Positions 33,433-42,700 of a stretch of DNA of 64,000 nt are shown piece by piece (position 1 is the first letter of the stretch; each line of letters starts with the position of its first letter). The notes under the pieces were generated by a model. That model worked only from the letters and a program-made list of their open reading frames with translations. It was not told the origin of the DNA and did no database searches. The stretch comes from Cytobacillus gottheilii (GTDB lineage Bacteria > Bacillota > Bacilli > Bacillales > Cytobacillaceae), in assembly GCF_001636345.1 (NCBI RefSeq), contig NZ_KV440945.1, positions 3,305,354 through 3,369,353 of the forward strand, read 5' to 3'. A program made the position numbers and the translations under genes.

Positions 33433-34047
33433 ATGAAAAAAATCCTTATAGTATTCTTGTCGATTTTCACTCTTCTTTGCCCTTCATTAGGAAGTGCATT
33501 AGCTCAGGAAGGCGGAGAAGGAGATCATCATGGACATCGTTTTATGGATAAAGAACTGGTTGATTCCTTAATAGATAAGGGCTACAGCAAAGAAGAAATC
33601 TATAAAGCATCGTTTATAGCAAAATTTTCGCAGGCAAAAGTTGAAGATGTATTAGCTTCATATAAAAAGAACGGTTCATCTTGGGACAAAACAGCACAGC
33701 AATTCGGTGTAGATCTACAGAAAATGAAACAGCATTATAAAGCAAAGGGACGATTTCTCAAGAAGCATCAGACGGAGGTTCTCAAAACTTTATCCGTTTA
33801 TACAGGTAAAAATGAAGCTGATCTTGAAGCATTAATAAAAGAAGAAAATATGAGCCTGCACTTTATCATTACAGCTGCAGCCATGTCTAAGTCTTCAGGT
33901 GAAGACTTCAATACAATCATTCAATTAAAAAAAGACGGAAAAAGCTTTCAAGAGATGAAGGAAAAGCTTAATCTGACGGATGACAAGCTTCACCAGGAAA
34001 TGAAAACGCTAATGGGCGAAATAAAAAATAGCATTAAAGAAGAATAA
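33433..34047 (+). CDS. Secreted helical repeat protein of unknown function
   Basis: The 204-aa protein starts with a signal peptide (MKKILIVFLSIFTLLCPSLG, cut probably after ALA-Q near residue 25) and a His-rich stretch (GEGDHHGHRF). The mature part is helical and contains two related blocks: ASFIAKFSQAKVEDVLASYK with WDKTAQQFGVD, and ITAAAMSKSSGEDFNTIIQL with FQEMKEKLNLTD. I do not recognise the family. It is divergent from a two-component system, 190 bp away, suggesting that it is a target or accessory sensor. The His cluster could bind metal. A terminator follows. Confidence 0.7.
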   Translation: MKKILIVFLSIFTLLCPSLGSALAQEGGEGDHHGHRFMDKELVDSLIDKGYSKEEIYKASFIAKFSQAKVEDVLASYKKNGSSWDKTAQQFGVDLQKMKQHYKAKGRFLKKHQTEVLKTLSVYTGKNEADLEALIKEENMSLHFIITAAAMSKSSGEDFNTIIQLKKDGKSFQEMKEKLNLTDDKLHQEMKTLMGEIKNSIKEE

Positions 34048-34066
34048 TTTCTTCTGCTCCATCAAA

Positions 34067-34090
34067 AAAACCACCTTAACCGGTGGTTTT
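34067..34090 (+). terminator. Rho-independent terminator
   Basis: AAAACCACC pairs with GGTGGTTTT around TTAACC, 20 bp after the secreted-protein stop. Confidence 0.8.
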
Positions 34091-34149
34091 CTTTGCTGTA
34101 AGAGCCTAATCAGGATTATAATATCAATAATTAGGAGGTGTGTTCTGCA

Positions 34150-34470
34150 ATGACAAATGAACAGCCATACTCTTTACTTGATGACGATTTTGATGAAGAA
34201 ACTTTATTTATTGTTTCTCAGACATTTAAAGCATTGTCAGATCCTACTCGCCTGCGAATCCTGCATTTGCTTTCGAAGGGAGAGTTTTCTGTTAATGATA
34301 TTGCCGAGAAACTATCATTACTGCAATCAACGGTCTCACATCAGCTGCGCTTCCTTAAAAACCTGCGCTTAGTGAAGTTCCGCCGAGAGGGAACGACCCT
34401 TTATTATAGTCATGATGATGAACACGTCTTAAGCATTTTAAAGCAAACTATCGATCATGCACAGCATTAA
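34150..34470 (+). CDS. czrA: ArsR/SmtB-family metal-sensing repressor (CzrA-like)
   Basis: This 106-aa repressor has a winged helix: [20 protein letters not shown] near residue 25, recognition helix [20 protein letters not shown], and the C-terminal alpha5 metal site with Asp/His residues ([17 protein letters not shown] ending in AQH). The DDEHV...H pattern is the Zn/Co sensor site of CzrA. Start ATG 34150 lies 9 bp after AGGAGGTG. It converges on the CDF zinc exporter gene with a 4-bp overlap, and a SmtB-type palindrome lies before that exporter, so it very likely represses it until zinc rises. Confidence 0.87.
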   Translation: MTNEQPYSLLDDDFDEETLFIVSQTFKALSDPTRLRILHLLSKGEFSVNDIAEKLSLLQSTVSHQLRFLKNLRLVKFRREGTTLYYSHDDEHVLSILKQTIDHAQH

Positions 34471-35396
34471 TTACATGTGCCATGATGACTTGGACATCCC
34501 TCTGTCTTCCCTTCAACCTGAATTGTGCTGTGCTCAATGCCATATTCATCATGTAATATGCCTTGAGCCTTTTTCAGTACAGCATCATGCCCCTGATCAC
34601 CTGTTAAGACGACATGACAGCTTAACGCCGGAAAACCAGAAGTAATTGTCCATATATGCAAGTCATGCACATCGGCCACCTGGCCAATCTTTAAGAGTGC
34701 GTTTTTTATTGTTTCGGGATTCAAATCCTCTGGGGTTCCCTCCATTAAAATATGAAAGGAATCCTTCATGACTCGCCATCCACTGATTAATACTAAGATT
34801 GCGACAATAATACTTGCAATCGGATCCGCTATTCCCCAGCCAAAGAAATACATAAGCAATGCAGCTGTAATGGCACCAACAGAACCAAGCAAGTCACCAA
34901 TAACATGCAGGAATGCACTGCGGACATTTAAATTATGGTCCTTATCACCGCTCATTAAAATAAATGCGGCAATAATATTCACAATAAGTCCGATAACAGA
35001 GATCGTCAGCATGCCAAGACTTTGAACCTCTGGCGGGTCAAGAAGCCTGTGATAAGCCTCATAAAAAATATAAAGTGAGATAATTAAGAGTGTAACACCA
35101 TTAACCCAAGCTGCAATGATTTCAAAGCGTTTATACCCAAAGGATTTGCTTATGGTCGCCTTTTTCTCACCCAGCTTGATCGCTAAAAAGCTCAGCCCTA
35201 AAGCCGCCGCGTCACTAAGCATATGTCCTGCATCTGACAAAAGTGCGAGACTATTTGTAACCAGCCCTCCAATCACCTCTACGACCATAAAGCCGGCAAT
35301 TAATATAAAGGCAGTAAGCAAGGCTTTCTTATTGTTGGTTGAATGATGATGATGTGAATGACCGTGTGAATGTGAGTGTGAGTGTGAATGTCCCAT
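34467..35396 (-). CDS. czcD: CDF-family zinc/cobalt efflux transporter (CzcD)
   Basis: This 309-aa exporter starts [18 protein letters not shown], a His-rich metal-binding N-terminus, then six helices. The transport site residues are in [16 protein letters not shown] (HxxxD-type, near residue 52) and [13 protein letters not shown] near residue 155. The C-terminal cytoplasmic domain includes [10 protein letters not shown] near residue 245. Start ATG at 35396 has AAGGAGGG upstream; the longer frame to 35468 runs through the operator and is not used. It removes zinc, cadmium or cobalt by proton antiport and is regulated by the CzrA-like repressor. Confidence 0.93.
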   Translation of the reverse strand: MGHSHSHSHSHGHSHHHHSTNNKKALLTAFILIAGFMVVEVIGGLVTNSLALLSDAGHMLSDAAALGLSFLAIKLGEKKATISKSFGYKRFEIIAAWVNGVTLLIISLYIFYEAYHRLLDPPEVQSLGMLTISVIGLIVNIIAAFILMSGDKDHNLNVRSAFLHVIGDLLGSVGAITAALLMYFFGWGIADPIASIIVAILVLISGWRVMKDSFHILMEGTPEDLNPETIKNALLKIGQVADVHDLHIWTITSGFPALSCHVVLTGDQGHDAVLKKAQGILHDEYGIEHSTIQVEGKTEGCPSHHGTCN

Positions 35397-35416
35397 CGAA
35401 TTCCCTCCTTTTTTCG

Positions 35417-35438
35417 TATATGAATATATGCTCATATA
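35417..35438 (-). promoter_or_regulatory. SmtB/CzrA-type operator of czcD
   Basis: TATATGA and TCATATA are exact inverse copies separated by 8 bp, the typical form of ArsR/SmtB sites (TATATGAA..TTCATATA-like). It lies about 20 bp upstream of the czcD ATG, overlapping the leader or promoter. Confidence 0.75.
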
Positions 35439-35630
35439 TATTATGTACCACACAAACAGATTGTTCAATCTTTTTTGTGAAAGAATAATAATAATTGTCG
35501 GATTTCTAATGCAAACTTGACTATATTTTTTAACAGTTGTTATTTTTCATGCTTAAAGGGTAAAAAAAGAATACAATTAGTTTATCCATTAAATGATGCC
35601 AACACATCCGACAACTTTGGGAGGGATAGA

Positions 35631-35942
35631 ATGTTTATTGTGTATGCAAGTATCGCTGTAATTGTGCTTGCAATTGTTTATTTTATCATTTCGGCAGTAA
35701 AAACATTGAAAGAGGCACAGCCAAGTATTGAACGACTGAATGAGACAAATAGCCGATTGCAGCATAAGATGAATGTACTGAAGCATGAAACTGACGCACT
35801 TAAAATGCAGCAGCAAGAGCTGCAGAAGGATTTTGAATTTAAAAAAGGTGTTTTTACATCGCTTATTTCCAGCGTGAAGGAGACACCTAAATCCATTACC
35901 AAGTGGTGGAAAATTAAAATTCCTTTTATCCATAAACTATAA
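35631..35942 (+). CDS. DUF948-like small membrane protein
   Basis: The 103-aa protein begins with one transmembrane helix (MFIVYASIAVIVLAIVYFII) and continues as a long coiled coil (SIERLNETNSRLQHKMNVL, heptad pattern, residues 30-75) before a basic tail. This is the plan of DUF948 proteins of Bacillus such as YtxG. The ATG at 35631 follows GGGAGGG closely. It is monocistronic with a terminator. The function is unknown; it may be stress-linked like YtxG. Confidence 0.7.
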   Translation: MFIVYASIAVIVLAIVYFIISAVKTLKEAQPSIERLNETNSRLQHKMNVLKHETDALKMQQQELQKDFEFKKGVFTSLISSVKETPKSITKWWKIKIPFIHKL

Positions 35943-35959
35943 AACGTTTGTGAATAGAA

Positions 35960-35988
35960 AAAAGCGAGGAACAGTCCTCGCTTTTTTT
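35960..35988 (+). terminator. Rho-independent terminator
   Basis: AAAGCGAGGA pairs with TCCTCGCTTT around ACAG, followed by TTTT. Confidence 0.87.
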
Positions 35989-36033
35989 ATGTGTTCAATT
36001 GTCAAAATGGAGCGGTATATGTCTCCAAGTCAT

Positions 36034-36885
36034 TTACATTGCAGCTGTTTTTGCTTTGTTCATGGCTTGTCCTTTTTTCCTTCTGTGAAGCAAGGCGTTA
36101 ATTTCTCCCCCAAGAACAAAGGTCAAGCCTGTTAAGTAAAACCAAAGCATTAGCACAATTACACCACCAAGGCTTCCGTATGTGGCTGAGTAGTTGGCAA
36201 AATTATTAACATAAATGGATAAACCAAAGGAGATAATTTGCCAAATAACTGTCGCTGCAAAAGCTCCAGGCAATACTTCCTTAAATGGATAATGCTTGTC
36301 TGGCGCAAATTTATAAAGACAAGCCAGTACAGTTGCCATAACAACAATCGCAATGACATAGCGTAAAATATTGATCAAAACTTCCATATTATTGGGGATA
36401 TAAATGAATTGTCCAATAAAGTCGACAATGACATTCCCGAATATCGGAAGCAGCATTGCGGTTACAATAGCAAGGATTAAACCAAGCGTTAACCCAATTG
36501 ATATAAGCCTAACTATGATAAAAGATCTGGAATCCTCTACATCAAATGCCGTATTCATAGCACGAATAAAGGCCATCATTCCATTGGATGCCGACCAAAG
36601 TGTACCGATGATCCCGAAGGTCAGTAACCCTCCATTTGGCACCGTTATAATATTAATAACATTTTCCTCAATTAAGCTGAACGTATCTCCAGGCAAAATA
36701 CTGCTTAAATATGTGAGCACCGTTTGCGGATCAATAGATAAATATGGCAAAATAGAGATCATTAAGATCAACAACGGGAATATTGCCAACATATAATAGT
36801 AAGCCTGCTCTGCTGCAAGTCCTGTTGCACGATCTTCTTTTAATTCTGCAGACAGCTTTTTTCCAAAAGTAATTGCACGGTTCAC
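36034..36885 (-). CDS. YihY/BrkB-family inner membrane protein
   Basis: This 283-aa protein has six or seven hydrophobic segments. Family features are QAYYYMLAIFPLLILMISIL near residue 28, LWSASNGMMAFIRAMNTAFD near residue 108, and FAATVIWQIISFGLSIYVNN and YGSLGGVIVLMLWFYLTGL near residue 215-255. It was long mislabelled as ribonuclease BN; the real role is unknown, perhaps transport. The C-terminal tail is basic (RRKKGQAMNK). Confidence 0.88.
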   Translation of the reverse strand: MNRAITFGKKLSAELKEDRATGLAAEQAYYYMLAIFPLLILMISILPYLSIDPQTVLTYLSSILPGDTFSLIEENVINIITVPNGGLLTFGIIGTLWSASNGMMAFIRAMNTAFDVEDSRSFIIVRLISIGLTLGLILAIVTAMLLPIFGNVIVDFIGQFIYIPNNMEVLINILRYVIAIVVMATVLACLYKFAPDKHYPFKEVLPGAFAATVIWQIISFGLSIYVNNFANYSATYGSLGGVIVLMLWFYLTGLTFVLGGEINALLHRRKKGQAMNKAKTAAM

Positions 36886-37053
36886 TTTTATTCACATCCT
36901 TTACAGTAGATTTGAGAGTATAGTCTCCTTTTCCCAGATAAGGACAGAGATAATCATTTATAATAAGTCATTTTATACAGATACTGGACAGAATTTTCAT
37001 TTTATTTTTTCTAATCGTGCTAAAATAGATAGGATAGGAAAGGAGGTTTGCTG

Positions 37054-37947
37054 ATGGAATTGACTCCTGAAGAAATGAACAATCAGCAGTTGCACAGAGC
37101 AACATCGAAAGGGAAAGTCTTTAAGAGAATTATATTTATTATTATTGGAGCCATTTTTATGGGAATTGGCATTGAAGAGTTTTTAGTGCCAAATCAAATT
37201 CTGGATGGTGGTATTGTAGGCATATCGATTATATTGTCTCACTTAACACATATAAAGCTTGGGATTTTTATATTTCTTCTGAATATCCCCTTCTTCTATA
37301 TAGGTTATAAACAAATTGGAAAAACCTTTGCTCTTTCTACTCTGCTCGGCATTGGCGTTCTCTCTCTCACCACATTGCTGCTCCATAATGTCCCTGTCTT
37401 CACGAGTGACCTGTTATTAGCCACCGTTTTTGGCGGCATCAGCTTAGGAATTGGCGTTGGCATTGTCATTCGTTATGGCGGATCCCTGGATGGCACAGAA
37501 ATTCTTGCCATTTTACTTAATAAAAATCTTCCGTTTTCAGTTGGCGAAATAATCATGTTTTTTAATGTCTTTATTTTTGTGACAGCTGGTTTCGTATTTG
37601 GCTGGGATCGGGCGATGTACTCGATTATTACATACTTTATTGCTTTTAAAACAATTGATGTTGTGATTCAAGGTTTAGATGAATCAAAATCAGCATGGAT
37701 CATTAGTGAGAATCACCAATTAATAGGAGAAGCAATTATAGCTCGGCTTGGCCGAGGAGTCACATATTTAAATGGCGAAGGCGCTTTTACAGGGGACAAT
37801 AAAAAAGTGATCTTTGTCGTGATTACACGGCTTGAGGAAGCAAAATTAAAAACAATTGTAGAAGAATTAGACCCCAATGCGTTTTTGGCAGTTGCCAATA
37901 TATCTGAGGTGCGCGGCGGCAGATTTAAGAAAAAGGCGATACACTAA
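37054..37947 (+). CDS. YitT-family membrane protein (DUF161/DUF2179)
   Basis: The 297-aa protein has five or six membrane spans in the YitT domain (IGAIFMGIGIEEFLVPNQIL near residue 30, GIGVGIVIRYGGSLDGTEIL near residue 135), and a C-terminal DUF2179 domain (GRGVTYLNGEGAFTGDNKK, VANISEVRGGRF). Bacillus species carry several paralogues of unknown function. The start is ATG 37054, 6 bp after AAGGAGGT. The gene is monocistronic. Confidence 0.9.
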   Translation: MELTPEEMNNQQLHRATSKGKVFKRIIFIIIGAIFMGIGIEEFLVPNQILDGGIVGISIILSHLTHIKLGIFIFLLNIPFFYIGYKQIGKTFALSTLLGIGVLSLTTLLLHNVPVFTSDLLLATVFGGISLGIGVGIVIRYGGSLDGTEILAILLNKNLPFSVGEIIMFFNVFIFVTAGFVFGWDRAMYSIITYFIAFKTIDVVIQGLDESKSAWIISENHQLIGEAIIARLGRGVTYLNGEGAFTGDNKKVIFVVITRLEEAKLKTIVEELDPNAFLAVANISEVRGGRFKKKAIH

Positions 37948-37984
37948 ACTATTACTAGTGTTTACTAATTATTAAGCACAAGGA

Positions 37985-38029
37985 AGCCGCAAAACGCACG
38001 GAATTCCATGCAATTTTGCGGCTTTTCAA
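37985..38029. terminator. Bidirectional terminator between yitT-like gene and spoVR
   Basis: AAGCCGCAAAA pairs with TTTTGCGGCTT, enclosing an inner GGAATTCC. It lies between convergent genes. Confidence 0.8.
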
Positions 38030-38045
38030 TTCTATAGAGATGCCT

Positions 38046-39458
38046 TTATAGGTACTTGCGGTGGATAGACTTTCCATCATAAGAAAATACCATTTCCTTG
38101 CCTTCCACCATGCTCTCCATGTGGACATTTCTCCCCCATAGCTGATGGATATATGGAAGTACTTTTTCCAAATATTTCAGATCAAGTTCAATGCCTTCAT
38201 ACCAATGCTTTATATACAGCTCGCCATTTTTCAGATAATCGCCATCCGTTACCGTTAGATAAGGAAAGCCTCCATTTACTCTCATGCCAACCAGCTGATC
38301 ACGCACGTTCTCCCATTGTTTATCAACTACTTTGTAATCCTTGCCCTGCTTTTGGAATAAATACATATCCTCTCTCATGACAAGGTCTTTTGTTAGATAA
38401 TTGCGTAAAAAGGAAATATCGGATTCAATTTCACGCACCTCAAACATCTTTTCCCGACCTGAACCTGGCTGAACTCCACGCCGCTTCATTTCCTCAGTAG
38501 GATGATTGTAGCGCTCTTCGATATCCTCAAACACTTTTAAGCCTAGATAATAAGGGTTGATGCCCGTTCTGGATGGCTGCACAACACCAGCATTTAATTT
38601 TGCAAATTCAATTGCTTCTGAGCTTGTTAAATCAAGTTCTCTTAAAATCCGCTGATGCCAATAGGAAGCCCAGCCTTCGTTCATAATTTTCGTTTCAAGC
38701 TGCGGCCAGAAATACAGCATTTCCTCGCGCATCATGGTTAAAATATCGCGCTGCCAATCTGTCAATTCACGGCTATAGCTTTCAATAAAAAGCATTAAAT
38801 CCTTCTCAGGACGAGGCGGAAATTTGCGTTTTTTCTTTATTTTTTCCTGCTTTGGCCCGCGATCATCTAAACCCCATAGATCATCATATGGAGAAGCCGC
38901 TATGCTATCAGAGCTTTCAAATTCACTTTCTTCTGTGCTCCACGCAAACCTTGGCCGCATTAAGGAAGGATCAATATGCTCCTCAATGGCAAGAACCGCA
39001 TCTAAAAATGTCTCAACCTCTTTTCTGCCATGTTCAACTTCATATAAGCGAATCCTTTCAGCTGTTGCTGCCATACTTTCAACCATATCGCGCTTTGTAT
39101 TCTGGAAGCGAACATTGTTTTTGAAGAAGTCACAGTGCGCCAAGACGTGCGCGACGATGAGCTTATTTTGTATAAGTGAATTTGAATCAAGCAAAAAGGC
39201 ATAACATGGATCGGAATTGATTACAAGTTCATATATTTTTGAAAGTCCAAGATCATATTGAAGCTTCATTTTAAAGAATTGCTTGCCAAAGCTCCAGTGT
39301 GAGAAACGAGTTGGCATTCCATAGGCTCCAAATGTATAAATAATATCTGCCGGACAAATTTCATAACGCATCGGATAAAAGTCGAGACCAAACCCGCTGG
39401 CAATTTCCGTAATCTCATGTATCGCATATTCGAGTGCTTTCGCATCCTCCACTTGCAT
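38046..39458 (-). CDS. spoVR: SpoVR family protein
   Basis: This 470-aa protein shows the SpoVR signatures [21 protein letters not shown]... in parts: [20 protein letters not shown] near residue 33, [20 protein letters not shown] near residue 84, [12 protein letters not shown] near residue 110 and [17 protein letters not shown] near residue 260. B. subtilis SpoVR (about 468 aa) acts in spore cortex formation; the biochemical role is unknown. The conserved His/Glu cluster suggests a metalloprotein. It is monocistronic, and the yhbH/prkA partners seen in other bacteria are not adjacent. Confidence 0.95.
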   Translation of the reverse strand: MQVEDAKALEYAIHEITEIASGFGLDFYPMRYEICPADIIYTFGAYGMPTRFSHWSFGKQFFKMKLQYDLGLSKIYELVINSDPCYAFLLDSNSLIQNKLIVAHVLAHCDFFKNNVRFQNTKRDMVESMAATAERIRLYEVEHGRKEVETFLDAVLAIEEHIDPSLMRPRFAWSTEESEFESSDSIAASPYDDLWGLDDRGPKQEKIKKKRKFPPRPEKDLMLFIESYSRELTDWQRDILTMMREEMLYFWPQLETKIMNEGWASYWHQRILRELDLTSSEAIEFAKLNAGVVQPSRTGINPYYLGLKVFEDIEERYNHPTEEMKRRGVQPGSGREKMFEVREIESDISFLRNYLTKDLVMREDMYLFQKQGKDYKVVDKQWENVRDQLVGMRVNGGFPYLTVTDGDYLKNGELYIKHWYEGIELDLKYLEKVLPYIHQLWGRNVHMESMVEGKEMVFSYDGKSIHRKYL

Positions 39459-39562
39459 TTGCCACTCCCCCTTTAAGTCCTTATCCTAATCTATGAGCAG
39501 GGACGGGGAATGATGATTCATGCTCATATTTTTATAGATGTCTCTTAAATTCATTACTGCAT

Positions 39563-39589
39563 AAAAAAACAGGCTGTTTAACAGCCTGC
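39563..39589 (-). terminator. Terminator of the 199-aa PepSY gene
   Basis: On the minus strand CAGGCTG pairs with CAGCCTG around TTAA-type loop and is followed by seven Ts. Confidence 0.85.
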
Positions 39590-39595
39590 CGGAAA

Positions 39596-40195
39596 TTAGT
39601 CATTATCGTTATCAAATTCCAGTTCCAATACTTCGCCTGTTACTGCGTCTAATTCAATTTCTGCTTCGCCATTTTTTGTGCGCAACTCGAATTCATACTT
39701 CATTGTGCCATCATCGCTATCCAAGTCCATTTCCTTTACTTTGCCGTTAGTTTCTTTTTCTGCAATGGCAATGGCGTCTTTTTCAGATAAGATCTTTTGA
39801 TCAGCAGTTTGTGTGCTTTGACCTGATGCTGAAGAGTTTGCTTGACTGTTTTGTACATGATCATCATCCTGATCATCGAAATCATCGTCATCATCACGAT
39901 CTTCTCTAACAGATAAAACTTCGCCAGTATATGCATCAATATCCACGTCATAATCCATGCGGTCATCATTGTTATCAATATCAACGTCATAGTAGCGTCC
40001 TTTTAAATTGCTTTCCAGTTCAATGCTTTCAATTACACCTGGCTGTTCTTTTAAGGCCAGCTCCTTCGCCTTCTCCAAAGTAATCATTTCTTTTGTTGCC
40101 TGCTCCTCAGCTGATTTTTGTGTTGCGCCAGCTGCAGCTGCTCCTCCTAATACAACTAACCCTGCAAGTGCACCAATCCAAATTTTCTTTTTCAT
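39596..40195 (-). CDS. PepSY-domain exported protein
   Basis: The 199-aa protein has an N-terminal signal or anchor (WIGALAGLVVLGGAAAAGA) and two PepSY domains: ITLEKAKELALKEQPGVIES near residue 37 with YDVDIDAYTGEVLSVREDRD, and LSEKDAIAIAEKETNGKVKE near residue 135 with IELDAVTGEVLELEFDND. An Asp-rich linker (DRDDDDDFDDQDDDH) lies between, likely a calcium- or cation-binding stretch. It lies downstream of a second PepSY gene and a two-component system, as in B. subtilis ykoG-ykoH-ykoI. The function is unknown, possibly protease inhibition or cell-wall signalling. Confidence 0.82.
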   Translation of the reverse strand: MKKKIWIGALAGLVVLGGAAAAGATQKSAEEQATKEMITLEKAKELALKEQPGVIESIELESNLKGRYYDVDIDNNDDRMDYDVDIDAYTGEVLSVREDRDDDDDFDDQDDDHVQNSQANSSASGQSTQTADQKILSEKDAIAIAEKETNGKVKEMDLDSDDGTMKYEFELRTKNGEAEIELDAVTGEVLELEFDNDND

Positions 40196-40538
40196 TTTGT
40201 TTCCTCCTTCAATTTGTTTTCTACAATATCAATATAGTCTTCTTATCTTAAAGAAACGGTAGAATAACATTAGAAAATGATGAGAAAGAAATGAAATTTA
40301 CTCATTTAGGAGTAAAAATGCTGGCGGATAGCGATTTTAGCAGGTTTTATATCTAAAAAGAGGCACAAAATTAATGAATTTGCTTTTTTATCTGCTGAAT
40401 TTAATTCAAGAGGAGTTTGATAAGATGGATAGTCGCCCGTTATTTTTCGGAGTTATCTGCCAGACCGAAGTCCATGAAATTTATCAAGATGGATCGTTAA
40501 AGCCATTGATACACCCCTCCTCCACTCGAAGCAGAATC
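40196..40538. other. Intergenic gap between the two PepSY genes
   Basis: I see no convincing gene. An open frame from 40374 (inner ATG at 40425 after GAGGAG) runs through the terminator of the opposite gene and looks accidental. The minus strand must hold the promoter of the 199-aa PepSY gene, but I cannot place it. Confidence 0.5.
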
Positions 40539-40568
40539 AAAAAAACCAAGGGAATCCCATTCCCCTGG
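40539..40568 (-). terminator. Terminator of the 233-aa PepSY gene
   Basis: On the minus strand CCAGGGGAAT pairs with ATTCCCTTGG and is followed by seven Ts, 8 bp after the stop. Confidence 0.87.
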
Positions 40569-40575
40569 CCAATCT

Positions 40576-41277
40576 TTAATCTTCTTCCCATGATATAGTG
40601 TATTTGCCTGTGATCGCGTTGATTTGGACGACGGCTTCTTGATCATCTTCTGTCTCAATTTCCACTAGGTAGTAGGGCTGGTCATTGATGGATTCAAAAT
40701 CAACGTCATCAATAGAGCCATTAACCGTTTGCAGGGCAATTTCTTTCGCTTGCTCTTCTGTTAAAATTTTTGTAGTCGTCTCTTCTAAAGGAGTTGTCTT
40801 AAGAATTTCGCCTGTTACAGCATCTATTTCAAGCTGGCTTTTTTGATCTCCCTTTTCCACTTCAGCCACATACAGTTTATTCTCATTTGATGTGCTGCTT
40901 TTAACAGAAGTCACCTTATGACCTGCTGCTTTAAGCTGATCTTTAATCTGCTGTTGTGTTAAGATTTCCTTTTCAACTGGTTCATCGCTTTTTTCAGGAG
41001 TATCTGTGTTCTCGTTCGTTCCTGTTTTTTCGAGGGATCTTGTTTCTCCATTGAAGGCATCAATGGCAACCTGATAGTTTCCGGTATCGCGATTCATCTC
41101 GGCAATAAACTCTCCGTCCATTTCTTCAATATTGATTACCTCGCCTGTATAACGATTCGCAATAAGTGTTTTGGCTTCTTCCATTGTCATTGCTTTTTCC
41201 TGATTAAATAGAAAAAAACCTGCGATAAAACCAGCCAAAACCAATACAGTTAGGATCCATATCCATTTGTTTTTCAT
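40576..41277 (-). CDS. PepSY-domain membrane-anchored protein
   Basis: The 233-aa protein has one N-terminal membrane helix (WILTVLVLAGFIAGFFLF) and three PepSY-like repeats: MTMEEAKTLIANRYTGEVIN, LTQQQIKDQLKAAGHKVTSV with LEIDAVTGEILK, and LTEEQAKEIALQTVNGSIDD with VVQINAITGKYTI. A Thr/Glu-rich linker follows the first repeat. It lies 67 bp after the kinase gene, on the same strand, so it is probably an output or sensor partner of that two-component system, as proposed for YkoI. Confidence 0.82.
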   Translation of the reverse strand: MKNKWIWILTVLVLAGFIAGFFLFNQEKAMTMEEAKTLIANRYTGEVINIEEMDGEFIAEMNRDTGNYQVAIDAFNGETRSLEKTGTNENTDTPEKSDEPVEKEILTQQQIKDQLKAAGHKVTSVKSSTSNENKLYVAEVEKGDQKSQLEIDAVTGEILKTTPLEETTTKILTEEQAKEIALQTVNGSIDDVDFESINDQPYYLVEIETEDDQEAVVQINAITGKYTISWEED

Positions 41278-41344
41278 CTATTTCCCCCTCCATCCTTCTC
41301 TCCACATTATGAAACAGAAAAATGAGAAATGGATGAGAATTTCC

Positions 41345-42700
41345 TTAATTAAACATTAAAGTGACCGTGGTACCAGCCCCTTTTTCACTTTTAAGCTCCA
41401 GCTGGATGCCCATTACATCTGCCATTTCCTTTGCCAGTGAAAGTCCGAGACCAGTACCGCCATTTTGCCTTGTTCTTGCTTCATCCACCCGATAAAATCG
41501 TTCAAATACCCGCGGCAAATCCTTTTCACCGATGCCTGAACCAAAATCCTGAATATGGATAAGTACTTTCTGGTTCTTTTTTTCACATGAAAGAATGATG
41601 TCATCATCACTATATTTCCTCGCATTATCCAGAAAGATAAACAGCAGCTGTTTGAGCTTTTGCTCATCTGTACGCACAATGGAAGTCTCGTCACAATTAA
41701 ATGAGATTTTTCGGTTATAGGCTTGCTCAAACGCCTTAGCAGTTTGAAGCAAAAAAGGTCTCAGCTGAATGTCGTTCCATTCAATATTCCATTGTTCATG
41801 GTGCTTTGCCAGCAATAACAGCTGTTCAGTCATTTCTCTCATTCTTATGGCTTCAGAATGAATCGCTTCAACAGATTCCTCGAATAAAGCCGGATCTTGT
41901 AAGCCTCTTCGTTTTAATAAACTCGCATAACTTTCAATAACGGTTAAAGGGGTTTTGAATTCATGGGAAGCATTGGAAACAAACTGTTTTTGCTTTTCAT
42001 AATTATTTTCCAATAAAGTAATCATGTGATTAAACGTATCTCCCATTATATGAAGTTCGTCCTTCGATTTCCCCTCTAGCTTAAGCTGTTTAAACTGTCC
42101 GCTCTCCCTGATTTCCTTCATCGTCTCAATCATTGAAATGATTGGATTCATGATAAAACTGCTCAAGATTCTGCTTGATATTAACACAGGAACAAGTGTC
42201 AGCAATGTCACAATGACAAGAACAATCCGAAACAGCTGCAGGATATTAATGGCTGATTGAATGCTTTTGACCGTCTGCAGATTGGCAACTTCTCCATCCG
42301 GTAAAATAATGGGAATAGACGAAAAGGCATAATGCTGATTGCCAAGAACCAATTCTTCCGTTTGTTCTGACTGATAAAATTGTTCATCCATCTCGTCTAA
42401 TAATTTCCGGTTTTCTTCTGAATTTGAGCCTATCGTGCTTTTCAAATCACCATTAACATCTTGCACTATTTGAATAACCCCATCTAAAGGAGCATATGCC
42501 CTAAGCAGATCTGCTGGAGGTATTTGTCCTAGGGATTGGTCAATCTCCTGCGCCAGGTTTTCTAACTCATCCCTTGCAGTATCCAGTTCACTGTCTACAA
42601 TCATTTTTGAAAACAGAAAGAAAAGAGCAGCATTCATGACAATAATAAGGAAGGCAAATAATACAGATGTGTACAAGTTGATTTTATTTCGAAGCTTCAT
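41345..42700 (-). CDS. YkoH-like sensor histidine kinase
   Basis: This 451-aa membrane kinase has two helices (residues 10-32 and 158-180) around an extracellular domain of about 125 residues, HAMP, HisKA SHEFKTPLTVIESYASLL near residue 245 and ATPase motifs FIFLDNARKYSDD, IQDFGSGIGEKDL and GGTGLGLSLAKEMADVM. Its ATG overlaps the regulator stop by 4 bp. The domain plan and PepSY neighbours match YkoH of B. subtilis. The signal is unknown. Confidence 0.87.
   Translation of the reverse strand: MKLRNKINLYTSVLFAFLIIVMNAALFFLFSKMIVDSELDTARDELENLAQEIDQSLGQIPPADLLRAYAPLDGVIQIVQDVNGDLKSTIGSNSEENRKLLDEMDEQFYQSEQTEELVLGNQHYAFSSIPIILPDGEVANLQTVKSIQSAINILQLFRIVLVIVTLLTLVPVLISSRILSSFIMNPIISMIETMKEIRESGQFKQLKLEGKSKDELHIMGDTFNHMITLLENNYEKQKQFVSNASHEFKTPLTVIESYASLLKRRGLQDPALFEESVEAIHSEAIRMREMTEQLLLLAKHHEQWNIEWNDIQLRPFLLQTAKAFEQAYNRKISFNCDETSIVRTDEQKLKQLLFIFLDNARKYSDDDIILSCEKKNQKVLIHIQDFGSGIGEKDLPRVFERFYRVDEARTRQNGGTGLGLSLAKEMADVMGIQLELKSEKGAGTTVTLMFN

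Noticed and set aside
39480..39500. Sigma-E-like -10 (CATAGATT on the minus strand) before spoVR
   Set aside because: The -10 fits but no acceptable -35 lies at the right distance, so I did not list it as a promoter.
40374..40598. 74-codon frame (inner ATG 40425 with a GAGGAG site)
   Set aside because: The frame runs through the terminator and into the 3' end of the opposite PepSY gene, and the peptide has no family features.
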